Positions 55,892 to 64,000 of a stretch of 64,000 bases of DNA are shown here, piece after piece; the first letter of the stretch is position 1, and each line of letters opens with the position of its first letter. Made by a program: the position numbers and the translations under genes. Source of the stretch: JACDAE01 sp963717195 (GTDB lineage Bacteria; Chloroflexota; Ktedonobacteria; Ktedonobacterales; Ktedonobacteraceae); assembly GCA_963717195.1 (NCBI GenBank), contig CAVQVR010000015.1, positions 79,352-143,351 of the forward strand, in the 5' to 3' direction. Below the pieces are notes generated by a model. It had not been told where the DNA came from, made no database searches, and saw only the letters and a program-made list of their open reading frames with translations.

Positions 55892-55963
55892 ATGATATGT
55901 GGGACAATGATTAATACAAATGATGTAAAGCAAGATAAAACTGCAAAAATACCTCTAATATAG
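55892..55963 (+). CDS. possible 23-aa peptide downstream of the duplicated segment
   Basis: ATG 55892 follows a textbook AAAGGAGG site 5 bases upstream. It encodes 23 residues (MICGTMINTNDVKQDKTAKI and three more) before TAG. In the second copy of the segment the same site drives a much longer and unrelated frame. It may be a remnant of a deleted gene or a real short peptide. The 190 bases that follow to the GH15 gene are AT-rich with nothing clear. Confidence 0.3.
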   Translation: MICGTMINTNDVKQDKTAKIPLI

Positions 55964-56155
55964 ATAATAACATGGTTTTTTACCGTATATATACAAATGT
56001 CACACAAAACAACTTTTGCAAAAATCTGTTACTCTGAAGGAGTCTATTGCGTTTTTTCCTGTTATAAGGCTCCTCACAAGATATTCTTATGAGGAGCTAA
56101 GATTATACTCAGGTTATTCTTAGGAAGTCAAAATAGTTCTAAAAGAGAGAGTGTT

Positions 56156-58153
56156 GTGTCAATGGTTGGGAAGAACGAAATCAATCGCACGTATATGCCG
56201 ATTAATTCGTACGGAGTCATCGGTGATTGTCATTCAGCGGTGTTAATATCACCGGATGGAGCGATAGACTGGGGATGTCTACCGGACTTTGATAGCCCGG
56301 CCATCTTCTGCCGCTTGCTCGATGCTGAGCATGGAGGGTACTTCCAGATCGCGCCCACTGAAGGAACCATCCCAGGTTCGCAGCGCTACCTGCGTGGAAG
56401 CAATGTCTTGCAGACACGCTATGCCAGCACTGCAGGCGAGATCGTACTCACAGATTTTATGCCGGTAGAGACCTTACGTGCATGGCCCTATCAGGGGATG
56501 AATAATAATACCTGGGCTGCTCGTGAGGATGGCTCCTGTCATAGTCTGGTACGTATTGTAGAGTGCACTCATGGCGAGATGGTCGTGACGATGAGGCTGC
56601 GTGTCAGCCCTGACTACGCAGCTTCATCATGCCAGGTCGTTCTCGCTCCAGACAACAAGGGAGCGCTTGTTACCAGCGAACATCAACATGTAGGGCTGGC
56701 TATTGTAGGAAGTACTCTCTTATCTTTGCCGTTTTCTGTAGAGGTCATCGAGGATGCCAACGATTGGCATCCGACCATCGTCGCGCAAATGACGTTAAGC
56801 GAAGGCGAGTGCCTGACGTTTGCACTTGGAGTGGGACGCACCGCTCAGGCTGCACAGCGGCTGGTGGAGACCGAGTTGCACCAGCGTAACTTTGATGCTG
56901 AACTGGCTCATACGCTGCATCGCTGGCGTACATGGCTGGCAGGTTGTACCTATCACGGGTCCTACAAGGAGTGGGTGCAACGGAGTGTACTTGCACTCAA
57001 GATGATGACGTATGCCCCAACGGGAGCCGTAGTTGCCGCGCCAACCACATCGTTACCGGAGGAGATGGGAGGCGTACGAAACTGGGATTATCGCTTTACC
57101 TGGTTGCGTGACGCATCCTTCACACTCCATGCGCTCAACATGGTCGGTTTTACGGATGAATTGCGTGCCTTTACGCACTGGCTCCGTCGCCTTTCAATAG
57201 CGGATGGAGCAGACATGCAGATTATGTACGGCATTCGCGGCGAACGGGACCTGACCGAGCAAGAACTACCCCACCTCAGCGGGTATAACGATTCGCGCCC
57301 AGTTCGTATCGGCAACGGAGCTGCCAGCCAGAAACAACTGGACGTTTTTGGGGAGGTACTGGATTGTATCCATCTCTACCAGAACCAGGACAGCCTTGAA
57401 CGGTATGGCGAAAAGCTCGCCGGTCCATTGTGGGATATGATGCGCACCATCGTCAATCATGTCTGCGATCACTGGCACGAGACCGACAACGGTATCTGGG
57501 AGGTGAGGAGCGAGCCTCGACACTTCGTCTATTCTAAGATTATGTGCTGGGTAGCCCTTGATCGCGGTATCAAAGTCGCAGAGCAGCATCATCTGGAAGC
57601 CGATCTTCCCCACTGGCATCAGATACGTGATGAGATTCGAGCTGACATCATGGCTCATGGCTTTAGCTCAGCAATTGGCGCATTTACGCAATCCTATGGC
57701 GATAACACGTTAGACGCGTCTAACCTGGTACTGCCCCTGGTTGATTTTATTCCGGCAGATGATCCATGTATGCGCTCAACCGTTGACCGTATCATCGAGA
57801 AGCTGACGGATGAGTATGGTTTTGTCTATCGTTATATCTCGGATGATGGTCTGGCAGGTTCGGAAGGGACTTTTGGTCTGTGCACCTTCTGGCTGGTGGA
57901 CAATCTGGCATTGCAGGGTCGTCTTGTAGAGGCGCGTTCGCTTTTTGAGCGTTTGCTGACGTATGCTAGTCGCCTGGGCCTCTTCTCCGAGGAGATCGAT
58001 ACCCACAATAACGTCGCATTAGGGAATTATCCACAGGCATTTACGCATATTGCACTTATCAATAGCGCGACGAACCTGCGCAAAGCCGAGATACGCACCA
58101 ATGCTGAGCATCATACCGATCCGGTGGCCGCAATCCGCCCGCAGAAACTCTAA
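56156..58153 (+). CDS. Glycoside hydrolase family 15 protein (glucoamylase/trehalase-like)
   Basis: The 665-residue cytosolic enzyme starts with an N-terminal beta-sandwich domain INSYGVIGDCHSAVLISPDG and DWGCLPDFDSPAIF, typical of bacterial GH15 proteins. It is followed by the (alpha/alpha)6 barrel: RNWDYRFTWLRDASFTLHAL, a putative acid Glu in IWEVRSEPRHFVYSKIMCWVALDRG, and the base region NVALGNYPQAFTHIALINSA. Members hydrolyse alpha-glucosides or trehalose. The GTG at 56156 has GAGAGAG upstream, and ATG 56162 is an equally good start. No signal peptide is seen, so intracellular trehalose or glycogen fragments are more likely substrates than starch. Confidence 0.93.
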   Translation: MSMVGKNEINRTYMPINSYGVIGDCHSAVLISPDGAIDWGCLPDFDSPAIFCRLLDAEHGGYFQIAPTEGTIPGSQRYLRGSNVLQTRYASTAGEIVLTDFMPVETLRAWPYQGMNNNTWAAREDGSCHSLVRIVECTHGEMVVTMRLRVSPDYAASSCQVVLAPDNKGALVTSEHQHVGLAIVGSTLLSLPFSVEVIEDANDWHPTIVAQMTLSEGECLTFALGVGRTAQAAQRLVETELHQRNFDAELAHTLHRWRTWLAGCTYHGSYKEWVQRSVLALKMMTYAPTGAVVAAPTTSLPEEMGGVRNWDYRFTWLRDASFTLHALNMVGFTDELRAFTHWLRRLSIADGADMQIMYGIRGERDLTEQELPHLSGYNDSRPVRIGNGAASQKQLDVFGEVLDCIHLYQNQDSLERYGEKLAGPLWDMMRTIVNHVCDHWHETDNGIWEVRSEPRHFVYSKIMCWVALDRGIKVAEQHHLEADLPHWHQIRDEIRADIMAHGFSSAIGAFTQSYGDNTLDASNLVLPLVDFIPADDPCMRSTVDRIIEKLTDEYGFVYRYISDDGLAGSEGTFGLCTFWLVDNLALQGRLVEARSLFERLLTYASRLGLFSEEIDTHNNVALGNYPQAFTHIALINSATNLRKAEIRTNAEHHTDPVAAIRPQKL

Positions 58154-58179
58154 TATCTGGAATTATAAAGAAAACCTGG

Positions 58180-58413
58180 TTGCCTGATCATTTATTAGAG
58201 GTCACCAGGTTCTTTCTATACTTAAGGGAAATTACCCCTATTCTGGCGAGTATCTACAGACCCGATACAGGAGAGAGACATGCTGTTCTGATTGCTGATA
58301 CTACAAGCACAAATGATGAAGGCGAAGAGTTTATTCCCTTTTCCGATCCTACGACCGGAGAATCTTCTCTCGTTCTCCTTGATGATTTTCTAAAAGTCTC
58401 GACGAATGAGTAG
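58180..58413 (+). CDS. hypothetical acidic protein, 77 aa
   Basis: A TTG start at 58180 without a clear ribosome site opens a frame of 77 residues. It includes YRPDTGERHAVLIADTTSTN and ends FSDPTTGESSLVLLDDFLKV. The composition is protein-like and acidic, without a motif. It could be a real small gene after the GH15 gene or a fragment. Confidence 0.4.
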   Translation: MPDHLLEVTRFFLYLREITPILASIYRPDTGERHAVLIADTTSTNDEGEEFIPFSDPTTGESSLVLLDDFLKVSTNE

Positions 58414-58434
58414 CTCCAACTCGTTTAGAACAAA

Positions 58435-59283
58435 TTAACTAGTCATATGCATTAAACCATAGAGATCTTCCATCAAGGTATTACGTTTCTGTGATGTATC
58501 ATCATTAAATCCATAGAGCTCTTTCATCAAGGTATTACGTTTCTGTGATGCATTATTCATCTCTTCCAGTTCTTTTACAATATCATCTCTTTTTTCTATT
58601 TCTACATTCCATGCACAAAATCTTTCCTTTATCTTTTTTTTGTAAATCTTCATCGGATTTACGATTTTTCGCATTTTTAGATTCTATAGATTTTAATAAA
58701 AGATATTCATATCTGTCCTTTGCTAAAGTAATACTTTCATCGATTTCTTTTATCATGTCATTATAGTTAAAACGATGCCAGTTTATACTTTTTTCTCTTT
58801 CACGCATCAATTCATCAAATGCCTCTTTCTTTTCCTTTTTTGCTGTCTCCATTTCGCGTTTAAATCTCTCGTAGATTTTCTCTCCTTGCATAGGATCATA
58901 TGGTTTGGTCGTCGCTCTATGCATCTCTTCTGCCATACTATACTTGTAAGAAGCCTCTACCAGCCTATTAACCTTTTCGCTTATTTCCTCACCAACAAAT
59001 GGTTTCATTTTTGGATCATCATCCCGCCAACAAGTAGCATCTGGTTCGTACCCAAGTATTGAGAGAGTATCCCCACGAAGCTTCTGAAAATTTTTGATTT
59101 CAGTTCTTTGGTCTCCTGGATAAAGTGCGTGTAACTCAGAAGGAAGTTGATCAGCCTCCTGCTTCCATTTGCCCTCTTTCCTTAAATACATCATACTCTT
59201 TCTCCGAAAGAGGGCCGTTCTTCAATTTTTCTAGTATATCTGGCCGTTGCTCAGATGTTTCAGATCTCGTTTTCCAGGGCATT
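58435..59283 (-). pseudogene. unknown coiled-coil protein with C-terminal tandem repeats, frameshifted twice
   Basis: Three frame pieces join into about 282 residues. ATG 59283 (MPWKTRSETSEQRPDILEKL) breaks at the CCC of 59172-59174; the second piece runs from GKWKQEADQLPSELHALYPG to SDEDLQK; the run of eight T at 58634-58641 shifts to IKERFCAWNVEIEKRDDIVK. Most of the length is charged helix with coiled-coil character (RFKREMETAKKEKKEAFDEL). The end has an 18-residue tandem repeat (SQKRNTLMKELYG, then SQKRNTLMEDLYG; 54 bp, 58457-58550). It is AT-rich against its neighbours, matches nothing I know, and is divergent from the gene at 59700 across the duplicated segment. Confidence 0.6.
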
Positions 59284-59307
59284 AAACTACTCCAATCCTT
59301 TACAATT

Positions 59308-59699
59308 TCTCCGTAGCTCTCTCATAGCAGAGAGACGAAGAAGAAAAAAAGCCTGTTTAGAATCTACCATAGAAGCTGCAAGGAGATAGAGTGAGAAAGA
59401 GGGACAGAAACTGTTCCGGCTTGGCATGTAGACAATTTCGCGGCGAGAAAGGCTCCAACATTGATAGAAAGAATTGAGGAAGTTGTCCTCCTTTCCCTCT
59501 TTTCCTGGCTTCATCGCCGCACTATACTTTTTCGAGGAGCCATTTCCTACGCAGAGGCATGAGAAAAAGGGTTGCAACTTTTCACCGTGCGATCAGTCTC
59601 TTACGCAAAAGTTGCATAAGCGACAAGGAAGTTGGCGTTGATAGAATAAGAGAAGAGAACGAATTAATTGAGCGTCATAAACATATAAAGGAGGATACC
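59308..59699. repeat. duplicated ~390-bp segment, copy 2 (shared control region)
   Basis: This is the partner of 55504-55891. It fills exactly the space between the divergent genes at 59283 and 59700 and ends with AAAGGAGGATACC before the ATG, so here it is the upstream control region of both. The GAAAGAGGGACAG stretch recurs once more in reverse at 60309-60321, just beyond the right-hand gene. Confidence 0.85.
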
Positions 59700-60304
59700 A
59701 TGGCAAATGAAGTAGGACGCAATATACGTGAAGTAAAAAAATATACAAGTGAGGAAAATCATTCTAGTAAAAAAGAGACATTCGATAGATCTTTATATTA
59801 TGGAAGAGACGTTACAGGCAAAAGTGGTGATGAATTATTAGATGATATACTGCAGGAAAATAAGGCCGTTGAAATTCCTCCCGGTATAAATATTGACATG
59901 AAATCACTTTTACCTAGAGATGTAGAATTTACAATCGGCTTTCAAGTTCATCTACTCGAGATGGTAAAAGAGAGAAACAATGATAGTGGAAACGTTACAT
60001 CCAAAAGAGTACTGCATCATTAGAGATACAGGCACCGGGAATTCCAAATAGGGACAAGGAGCGCCCTGCACTTCCTTCCCTTAAAACTAGTGATAGTGAT
60101 GAAACCCTTAAAACTAGTGATAGTGAAATTCCTTTATTTCAGGACAGTCAGGAATATAAAGCACTTCAGGATAGTCATGAGTATAAAGCAATTCAGGATA
60201 GCCAGAAACGTCAAAAACATATAGAAGCTAGGGAAAGACGTAATGCTGCACAAAAAGAATTGTCTGATTTCAAGGAGAAACATGGGCTTTCTGGGGCTAA
60301 TTGA
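59700..60304 (+). pseudogene. unknown AT-rich protein with 9-residue repeats, frameshifted once
   Basis: ATG 59700 follows AAAGGAGG. The first frame (MANEVGRNIREVKKYTSEEN to about NDSGNVTSK, then stop at 60023) is continued near 60010 in another frame by ASLEIQAPGIPNRDKERPAL and two KTSDS units. Three 9-residue repeats of the type QDSQEYKAL follow, then KHIEARERRNAAQKELSDFK and a stop at 60304. Together it is about 201 residues, hydrophilic, with no membrane segment. A one-base deletion near 59990-60010 explains the break. I recognise no family. Its repeats and AT bias pair it with the divergent gene at 58435. Confidence 0.55.
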
Positions 60305-60515
60305 AGAAAACTGTCCCTCTTTCTTCCTCGACGAAACTCATCCATGTTATCTATGATGCTGTTGTGCAGCGACACTTTGACAGAAGCATCTTTGCCAGGG
60401 TAGCCCCTCAAGCTAAATCATTGATAAACAAATAGAGAATACCTGTACATTTTTGAGGTCATCTGAGGCAAACGTGTTCCTGTCGCACTAAAAAATAGAG
60501 GAGTTCATAAAAAAT

Positions 60516-61373
60516 ATGAAAACACAGGAACAACAAAATCCTGGAACAGGCGCATCAATGGGCCAGATCTCGCAGCCAATTCATCATGTATCTCCGGTCG
60601 TCAGGTGGACAGCCTTCTGGGCATCATTAGTGGTGGCCTTGCTGCTCATTAGTACCGCCGTCCCACTCGAAATCCAGGGCATCACAAGCATACCACTTAT
60701 CCTCACCGCTATTGGGGCGCTGCTTTCTACCATCCTTCTCATCATCAAAAGCCGCTGGACAACATTGGTCGCCACGATAGTAGAGGCATACCTGCTGGTT
60801 TCGATCTGGGCAAATCCTATTGTCATGGCTAGCCTGAGCAATCCTAAAGGTCAAAGTGGAGGATTAGCGCACTCTGTTTCAGATGCACTGGTAGCATGTA
60901 CGATCATCCTTGCCTTCATGTGTAGTCTAGGTACAACGATTCAGTATTTTCGAGGAGGAAGCCGACAGACACCGCGCTGGTATACAGGAGCCTTGAACCT
61001 TGTAATAGGACTAACTATTGGCATTGTACTGATGGCCGCCGTTGCGTTGCCGCCTTCAGTTACTGCTTCATCAACTACCAATGGTGTACCAACGGTACAT
61101 ATGGACGCAACAAGTTTTCTACAGCAAACGATGACTATCGCCAAAGGTGATAAACTTCTGCTCGTGGATGATGCGCCTGTAGAACATGTTTTGTTCAATG
61201 GAAGCTGGCAGAATGGAGCACCACACACAACGCAGGAAAGCAATGCGCCTAAAATCAATGGGATCATCGTAAACAACAATAGTACAACCGTTGGTCCTTT
61301 TGTCGCAGCTGGCACGTATCATATCTATTGCTCGGTCCATCAAGGCATGAACCTGATTGTTATTGTTCAGTAG
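60516..61373 (+). CDS. Membrane protein with C-terminal cupredoxin domain
   Basis: The protein has 285 residues. Five hydrophobic helices lie in the first 185 residues (for example WTAFWASLVVALLLISTAVP and LNLVIGLTIGIVLMAAVALP), followed by an extracellular domain of about 95 residues of plastocyanin type. The type 1 copper ligands are visible: His in APVEHVLFNG, then Cys, His and Met in YHIYCSVHQGMNLIVIV. GAGGAG lies about 12 bases before the ATG. Such proteins may pass electrons or bind copper at the cell surface. No terminal oxidase or other redox gene is nearby. Confidence 0.85.
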   Translation: MKTQEQQNPGTGASMGQISQPIHHVSPVVRWTAFWASLVVALLLISTAVPLEIQGITSIPLILTAIGALLSTILLIIKSRWTTLVATIVEAYLLVSIWANPIVMASLSNPKGQSGGLAHSVSDALVACTIILAFMCSLGTTIQYFRGGSRQTPRWYTGALNLVIGLTIGIVLMAAVALPPSVTASSTTNGVPTVHMDATSFLQQTMTIAKGDKLLLVDDAPVEHVLFNGSWQNGAPHTTQESNAPKINGIIVNNNSTTVGPFVAAGTYHIYCSVHQGMNLIVIVQ

Positions 61374-61636
61374 GACGCTCTACATCAGAGGGTTATAACT
61401 GCCGGGAGGAAATGGTTTTCCTTAATTGGCTTTCATCAATACGAGAGAACCATTGCACGTGCCCATCAAGAGCCACGTCTCCCAGTAGCAAATTTGACCC
61501 TCTTTCTAACTATACTTTCGCAATCCCTGCATAGATAATAGTAATAAGACTCTGTTGTATCTCACACCTCAGCATCAACTATCTTCGTAAGTCGTTTTGT
61601 ATAGGTGATGCTGCAAAAACTATTAGGGCATATTTT

Positions 61637-63280
61637 ATGCAAAAGAAGAAGAAAGAGAAAATTCTGCTCACTCCAGCGCCGTCCTCTCTATCAGCATGCA
61701 ACGGCATTGAAGAACTTCTAACTGGTCCTTTGGCTCCAATAAGTTCTCAGGCTCCTCAGAAATCCCACCACATTCGTATTCCAAAGCGTATTCTCGGTTT
61801 TAGCCTGGTTGGGGGAGGAGTGATGCTTGGCGGAATGGCGCTTCTTTTATCCTGGTTCAGTTTTTTCATGTCGAGAAGCATGTTGCATATATTCTTCAGG
61901 CTATTGCCAGTATTGAAACAAACTTCTTGCTCAATCGCTTCTTCAACTGGAAAGACCGTAAAGGCAACTTTTTGGCACAGTGGATCAAATTTCATTCAAC
62001 CAGTGCAGTAACCTTTCCACTCAATCAGGCGCTCTTTGCTCTACTTCCCTGGCTAGGAGTTTCCTACTTACTTTTCACTTTTATTGGTGCAGGAATTGCC
62101 GCTCTAGTGAATTACTTCGCAAATGATAGTTTTGTCTTTCATCACAAGAGTATTTCCCCTTCACACGCTTCGCAGCAATTCCCTACCGCTTATGCAAGCG
62201 TTTGGCTTCCTCACGTGGGGGTTATCATTCCCATACGCAATGCACAACGCACGATCCGTCAATGTCTTTCATCGCTTCTTCAGCAAGAATATGCAGGCAA
62301 AATCAGTTTTTTCCTGGTAGGGAATGTTTCTGAACAGGATATGACCTGGAACGTTCTGGATGACTTTGCGCAAGATCCACGCATCCATTGTATTCAGATC
62401 CAACGACCTTCTTCCTGGGTAGGCCGCGATGCGAATATAAAACGCTACGTCGGGTGTGAAGTTGCCCTTAGCGAGGGAATTGAAGTGTTAGCTTTCACTG
62501 ATAGTCAGGTCAGTGCGCGGGCAATTGGCTCTCATCAGCCATATCTCTGCTCTTGAAACATCAGGTAGATGGAGTCGCGGGCAGAAGTTATCGCCCGCAA
62601 AATAACTGCTCTCTGCCGTCGCTCTATCAGGACACATCGCTTTTTTCGGAATGGCAGCGTTACGGGATGGGTTATTTGCTCTCCCGGCAGAATTTTCATA
62701 AGGCAAGAGGACTTCCAGTCACGAATAATCTCGTCATGGTTGTCAGGCCTGGGAGCAGACGAGGAAGAATTTTCCCATCAAAACACCCTATAGCTGGGAG
62801 GACTTTCGTTTTGCCTGGGAACTGGCCGATGCTGGATGCGTGCTTTACTGTACAGATAGTGTCTATGTCTATCGTAATCATCGGCCTCGGTTCCGCCTTG
62901 CAAAACATATTGCAGCCGGTGCTGGTGCATTCACGTTTTATCAGGAAAAACCAGCCTGTCTCTATACAAAGCGAATGCTCTTTAAAGCACTTATCATTAT
63001 AATTAGTGCACTGCTGTTCGGTTTGTTATCCTGTATAATTTATTTTGCAGGAAATGATTTACTCTTTTTGGTCCTGGATGAGGGATGTGGGCTACTGCTA
63101 CTCACATTAAGCATTTACAACTCCATCAAGGTCAACGATCTTCGTGGACTGCTCTTTACTTTTCTCGACATGCTTCATATTGGCCTCTGGATCGTTGGAG
63201 TTGTAGCTGTTGCGTGGAAAGAAGAGGAAACTGCGGAAGCAAAGGCAACATTTGCCGATTTGCTCATGCAACTACGATAA
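61637..63280 (+). pseudogene. GtrA-type membrane domain fused to GT2 glycosyltransferase, three frameshifts
   Basis: Pieces in order: ATG 61637 with a cytoplasmic start and FSLVGGGVMLGGMALLLSW; a break near GG 61853-61854; then ETNFLLNRFFNWKDRKGNFL and LPWLGVSYLLFTFIGAGIAA, the GtrA four-helix domain; then VWLPHVGVIIPIRNAQRTIR and ALSEGIEVLAFTDSQV, the GT2 nucleotide-sugar domain. A break at 62514-62522 leads to NWLSSAISLLLKHQVDGVAG, and another near 62740 to QAWEQTRKNFPIKTPYSWED and RLAKHIAAGAGAFTFYQ. Two to three C-terminal helices end at 63280. Restored, it would be about 547 residues, adding sugars to a lipid or polymer at the membrane. The indels are close together here. Confidence 0.75.
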
Positions 63281-63296
63281 GAAGAAGGGAAAAATT

Positions 63297-64000
63297 ATGC
63301 ATAGAATGACACGACGATACCTGGCAAGCTGGTTCTGCCTCTGTCTCATGCTACTCGCAGGATGTGGCCCCTCGCTGCCGCAAAAACAGTATCACCAGTC
63401 TAGCACTATGACCCTTACCCTCCTTCCAGCACAGAAAGGCATCCCGATCTCTCCATCCCTGATTGGGATAAACATCGAACTTACCGATTTATGCGCCATC
63501 CTGCGCATGGATACAGTTCATCAAGAGACGTTTGAGCGACTGTTTACGAACTTTCGGGGTGGGTACACTGCATATTGGCGGCCATTCGGCTGATGAAAGT
63601 ATCTGGCAACCAGATGCAAAGCCTGTTTGCTTAAAAAAGCCCATTGTCACGCAATCCCTGGTGCAGTCGGTTTTTGCCTTTGCACGTCGGATTCACTGGA
63701 CGGTCCTCTGGGGCTTGAATTTTCTCATTGACAACCCACAAATCGATGCGAACGAAGCTGCCTATGTTTCTTCTGTTGGCGGAAGCACCCTGCTTGGTTT
63801 CACCATGGGAAATGAACCGGAGCTTTTTGCAAAACATGGATCGCGCCCGGAAGGATGGGGATATAGCAACTATCTGACTGAATGGAACGCGAATCGTAAT
63901 GCTGTGCTTGCAAATGTTCCAACGGCCCACTTTTTCGGACCAGAAGCCTGTTGTCAAAAAGACTGGTTTCCGAATTTCCTGCAGGATGAGCACGCATCTG
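63297..64000 (+). pseudogene. GH79-like glycosidase lipoprotein, frameshifted and cut by window end
   Basis: ATG 63297 after GAAGGG starts a lipoprotein signal (LMLLAGC lipobox). The mature part reads GIPISPSLIGINIELTDLC and LFTNFRGG, then breaks in the G run at 63554-63564. One base less gives VLHIGGHSADESIWQPDAKP, the 'LRIGGxSxDxxxW' segment of GH79 (heparanase/beta-glucuronidase) enzymes. Then follows LGFTMGNEPELFAKHGSRPE with the catalytic Glu in GNEP. The end lies outside the window. It starts 16 bases after the glycosyltransferase and may be co-transcribed. GH79 enzymes cleave glucuronides or similar uronic acid links. Confidence 0.75.

Noticed and set aside
58630..58645. Programmed frameshifting on the A8 run in the unknown gene
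   Set aside because: A -1 slip hits a stop at once; a +1 shift would be required, and a one-base insertion is simpler.
59287..59577. Minus-strand frame in the duplicated segment as a conserved small gene
   Set aside because: The two copies share only the first ~45 residues in frame and then diverge, and no start site is convincing. DNA-level duplication explains the match.
60211..60411. 66-codon minus-strand frame after the 59700 gene
   Set aside because: It overlaps the restored C-terminal frame of that gene, and no family or start site supports it.

Overview
The window looks like a chromosomal piece of a Ktedonobacteria-type Chloroflexota bacterium. This is an inference from gene content: large Ser/Thr kinases with an N-terminal zinc ribbon and an extracellular ligand-binding domain, many histidine kinases and sigma factors, GH53, GH15 and GH79 glycosidases, a threonine T-box and abundant palindromic repeats. 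No rRNA, tRNA or CRISPR array was seen.

Layout. 0-5.6 kb: start of an Xaa-Pro peptidase, an ECF sigma factor, an LCP cell-wall ligase overlapping pgeF, and two small envelope proteins. Two copies of a 155-157 bp MITE-like element each lie just upstream of a start codon. 6.0-7.8 kb: a yggS / DUF6391 / yggT / DUF167 operon. 7.9-13.7 kb: two tandem paralogous receptor kinases. 14-20 kb: two small genes, a GAF-PAS histidine kinase, and a membrane histidine kinase whose response regulator is frameshifted. 20-22.7 kb: a tnpB gene split by an IS3-family element that itself carries a nonsense codon. 22.9-26.8 kb: two exported proteins, then a PQQ-propeller membrane protein paired with a frameshifted ECF sigma factor. 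27-35.4 kb: an acyl-CoA synthetase, a galactanase with a LacI regulator and candidate operator, comB, a quinone oxidoreductase, an unrecognised HGT-motif protein and YceI. 35.7-39.4 kb: murF, ddl and a dipeptide epimerase, a peptidoglycan precursor and recycling group. 39.5-50.7 kb: an Rpn nuclease, a broken sedolisin, an ABC exporter, a nucleoside hydrolase, a methyltransferase, a CDP-alcohol phosphatidyltransferase, a receiver protein lacking the phospho-acceptor Asp, and thrS behind a T-box. 50.7-55.4 kb: two YcaQ-like genes head to head, an ISL3 remnant, a GNAT enzyme and glutamate dehydrogenase. 55.5-60.3 kb: an AT-rich accessory area with a duplicated ~390 bp segment and two repeat-bearing genes of unknown function. 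60.5-64 kb: a membrane cupredoxin, a GtrA-GT2 glycosyltransferase and a GH79-like lipoprotein, the last two frameshifted.

Two patterns cross the window. Long palindromes sharing a core like GCGCCCCTA sit between many genes and supply the stop codon of at least two. About a dozen genes are broken by single-base indels, mostly in short homopolymers and densest after 58 kb. Either real decay or sequencing error could explain this, and the sequence alone cannot decide.

The best candidates for something undescribed are the tandem zinc-ribbon kinase/periplasmic-receptor fusions, the AT-rich island with a reused control segment feeding different ORFs, and the hairpin-conserving MITE family.
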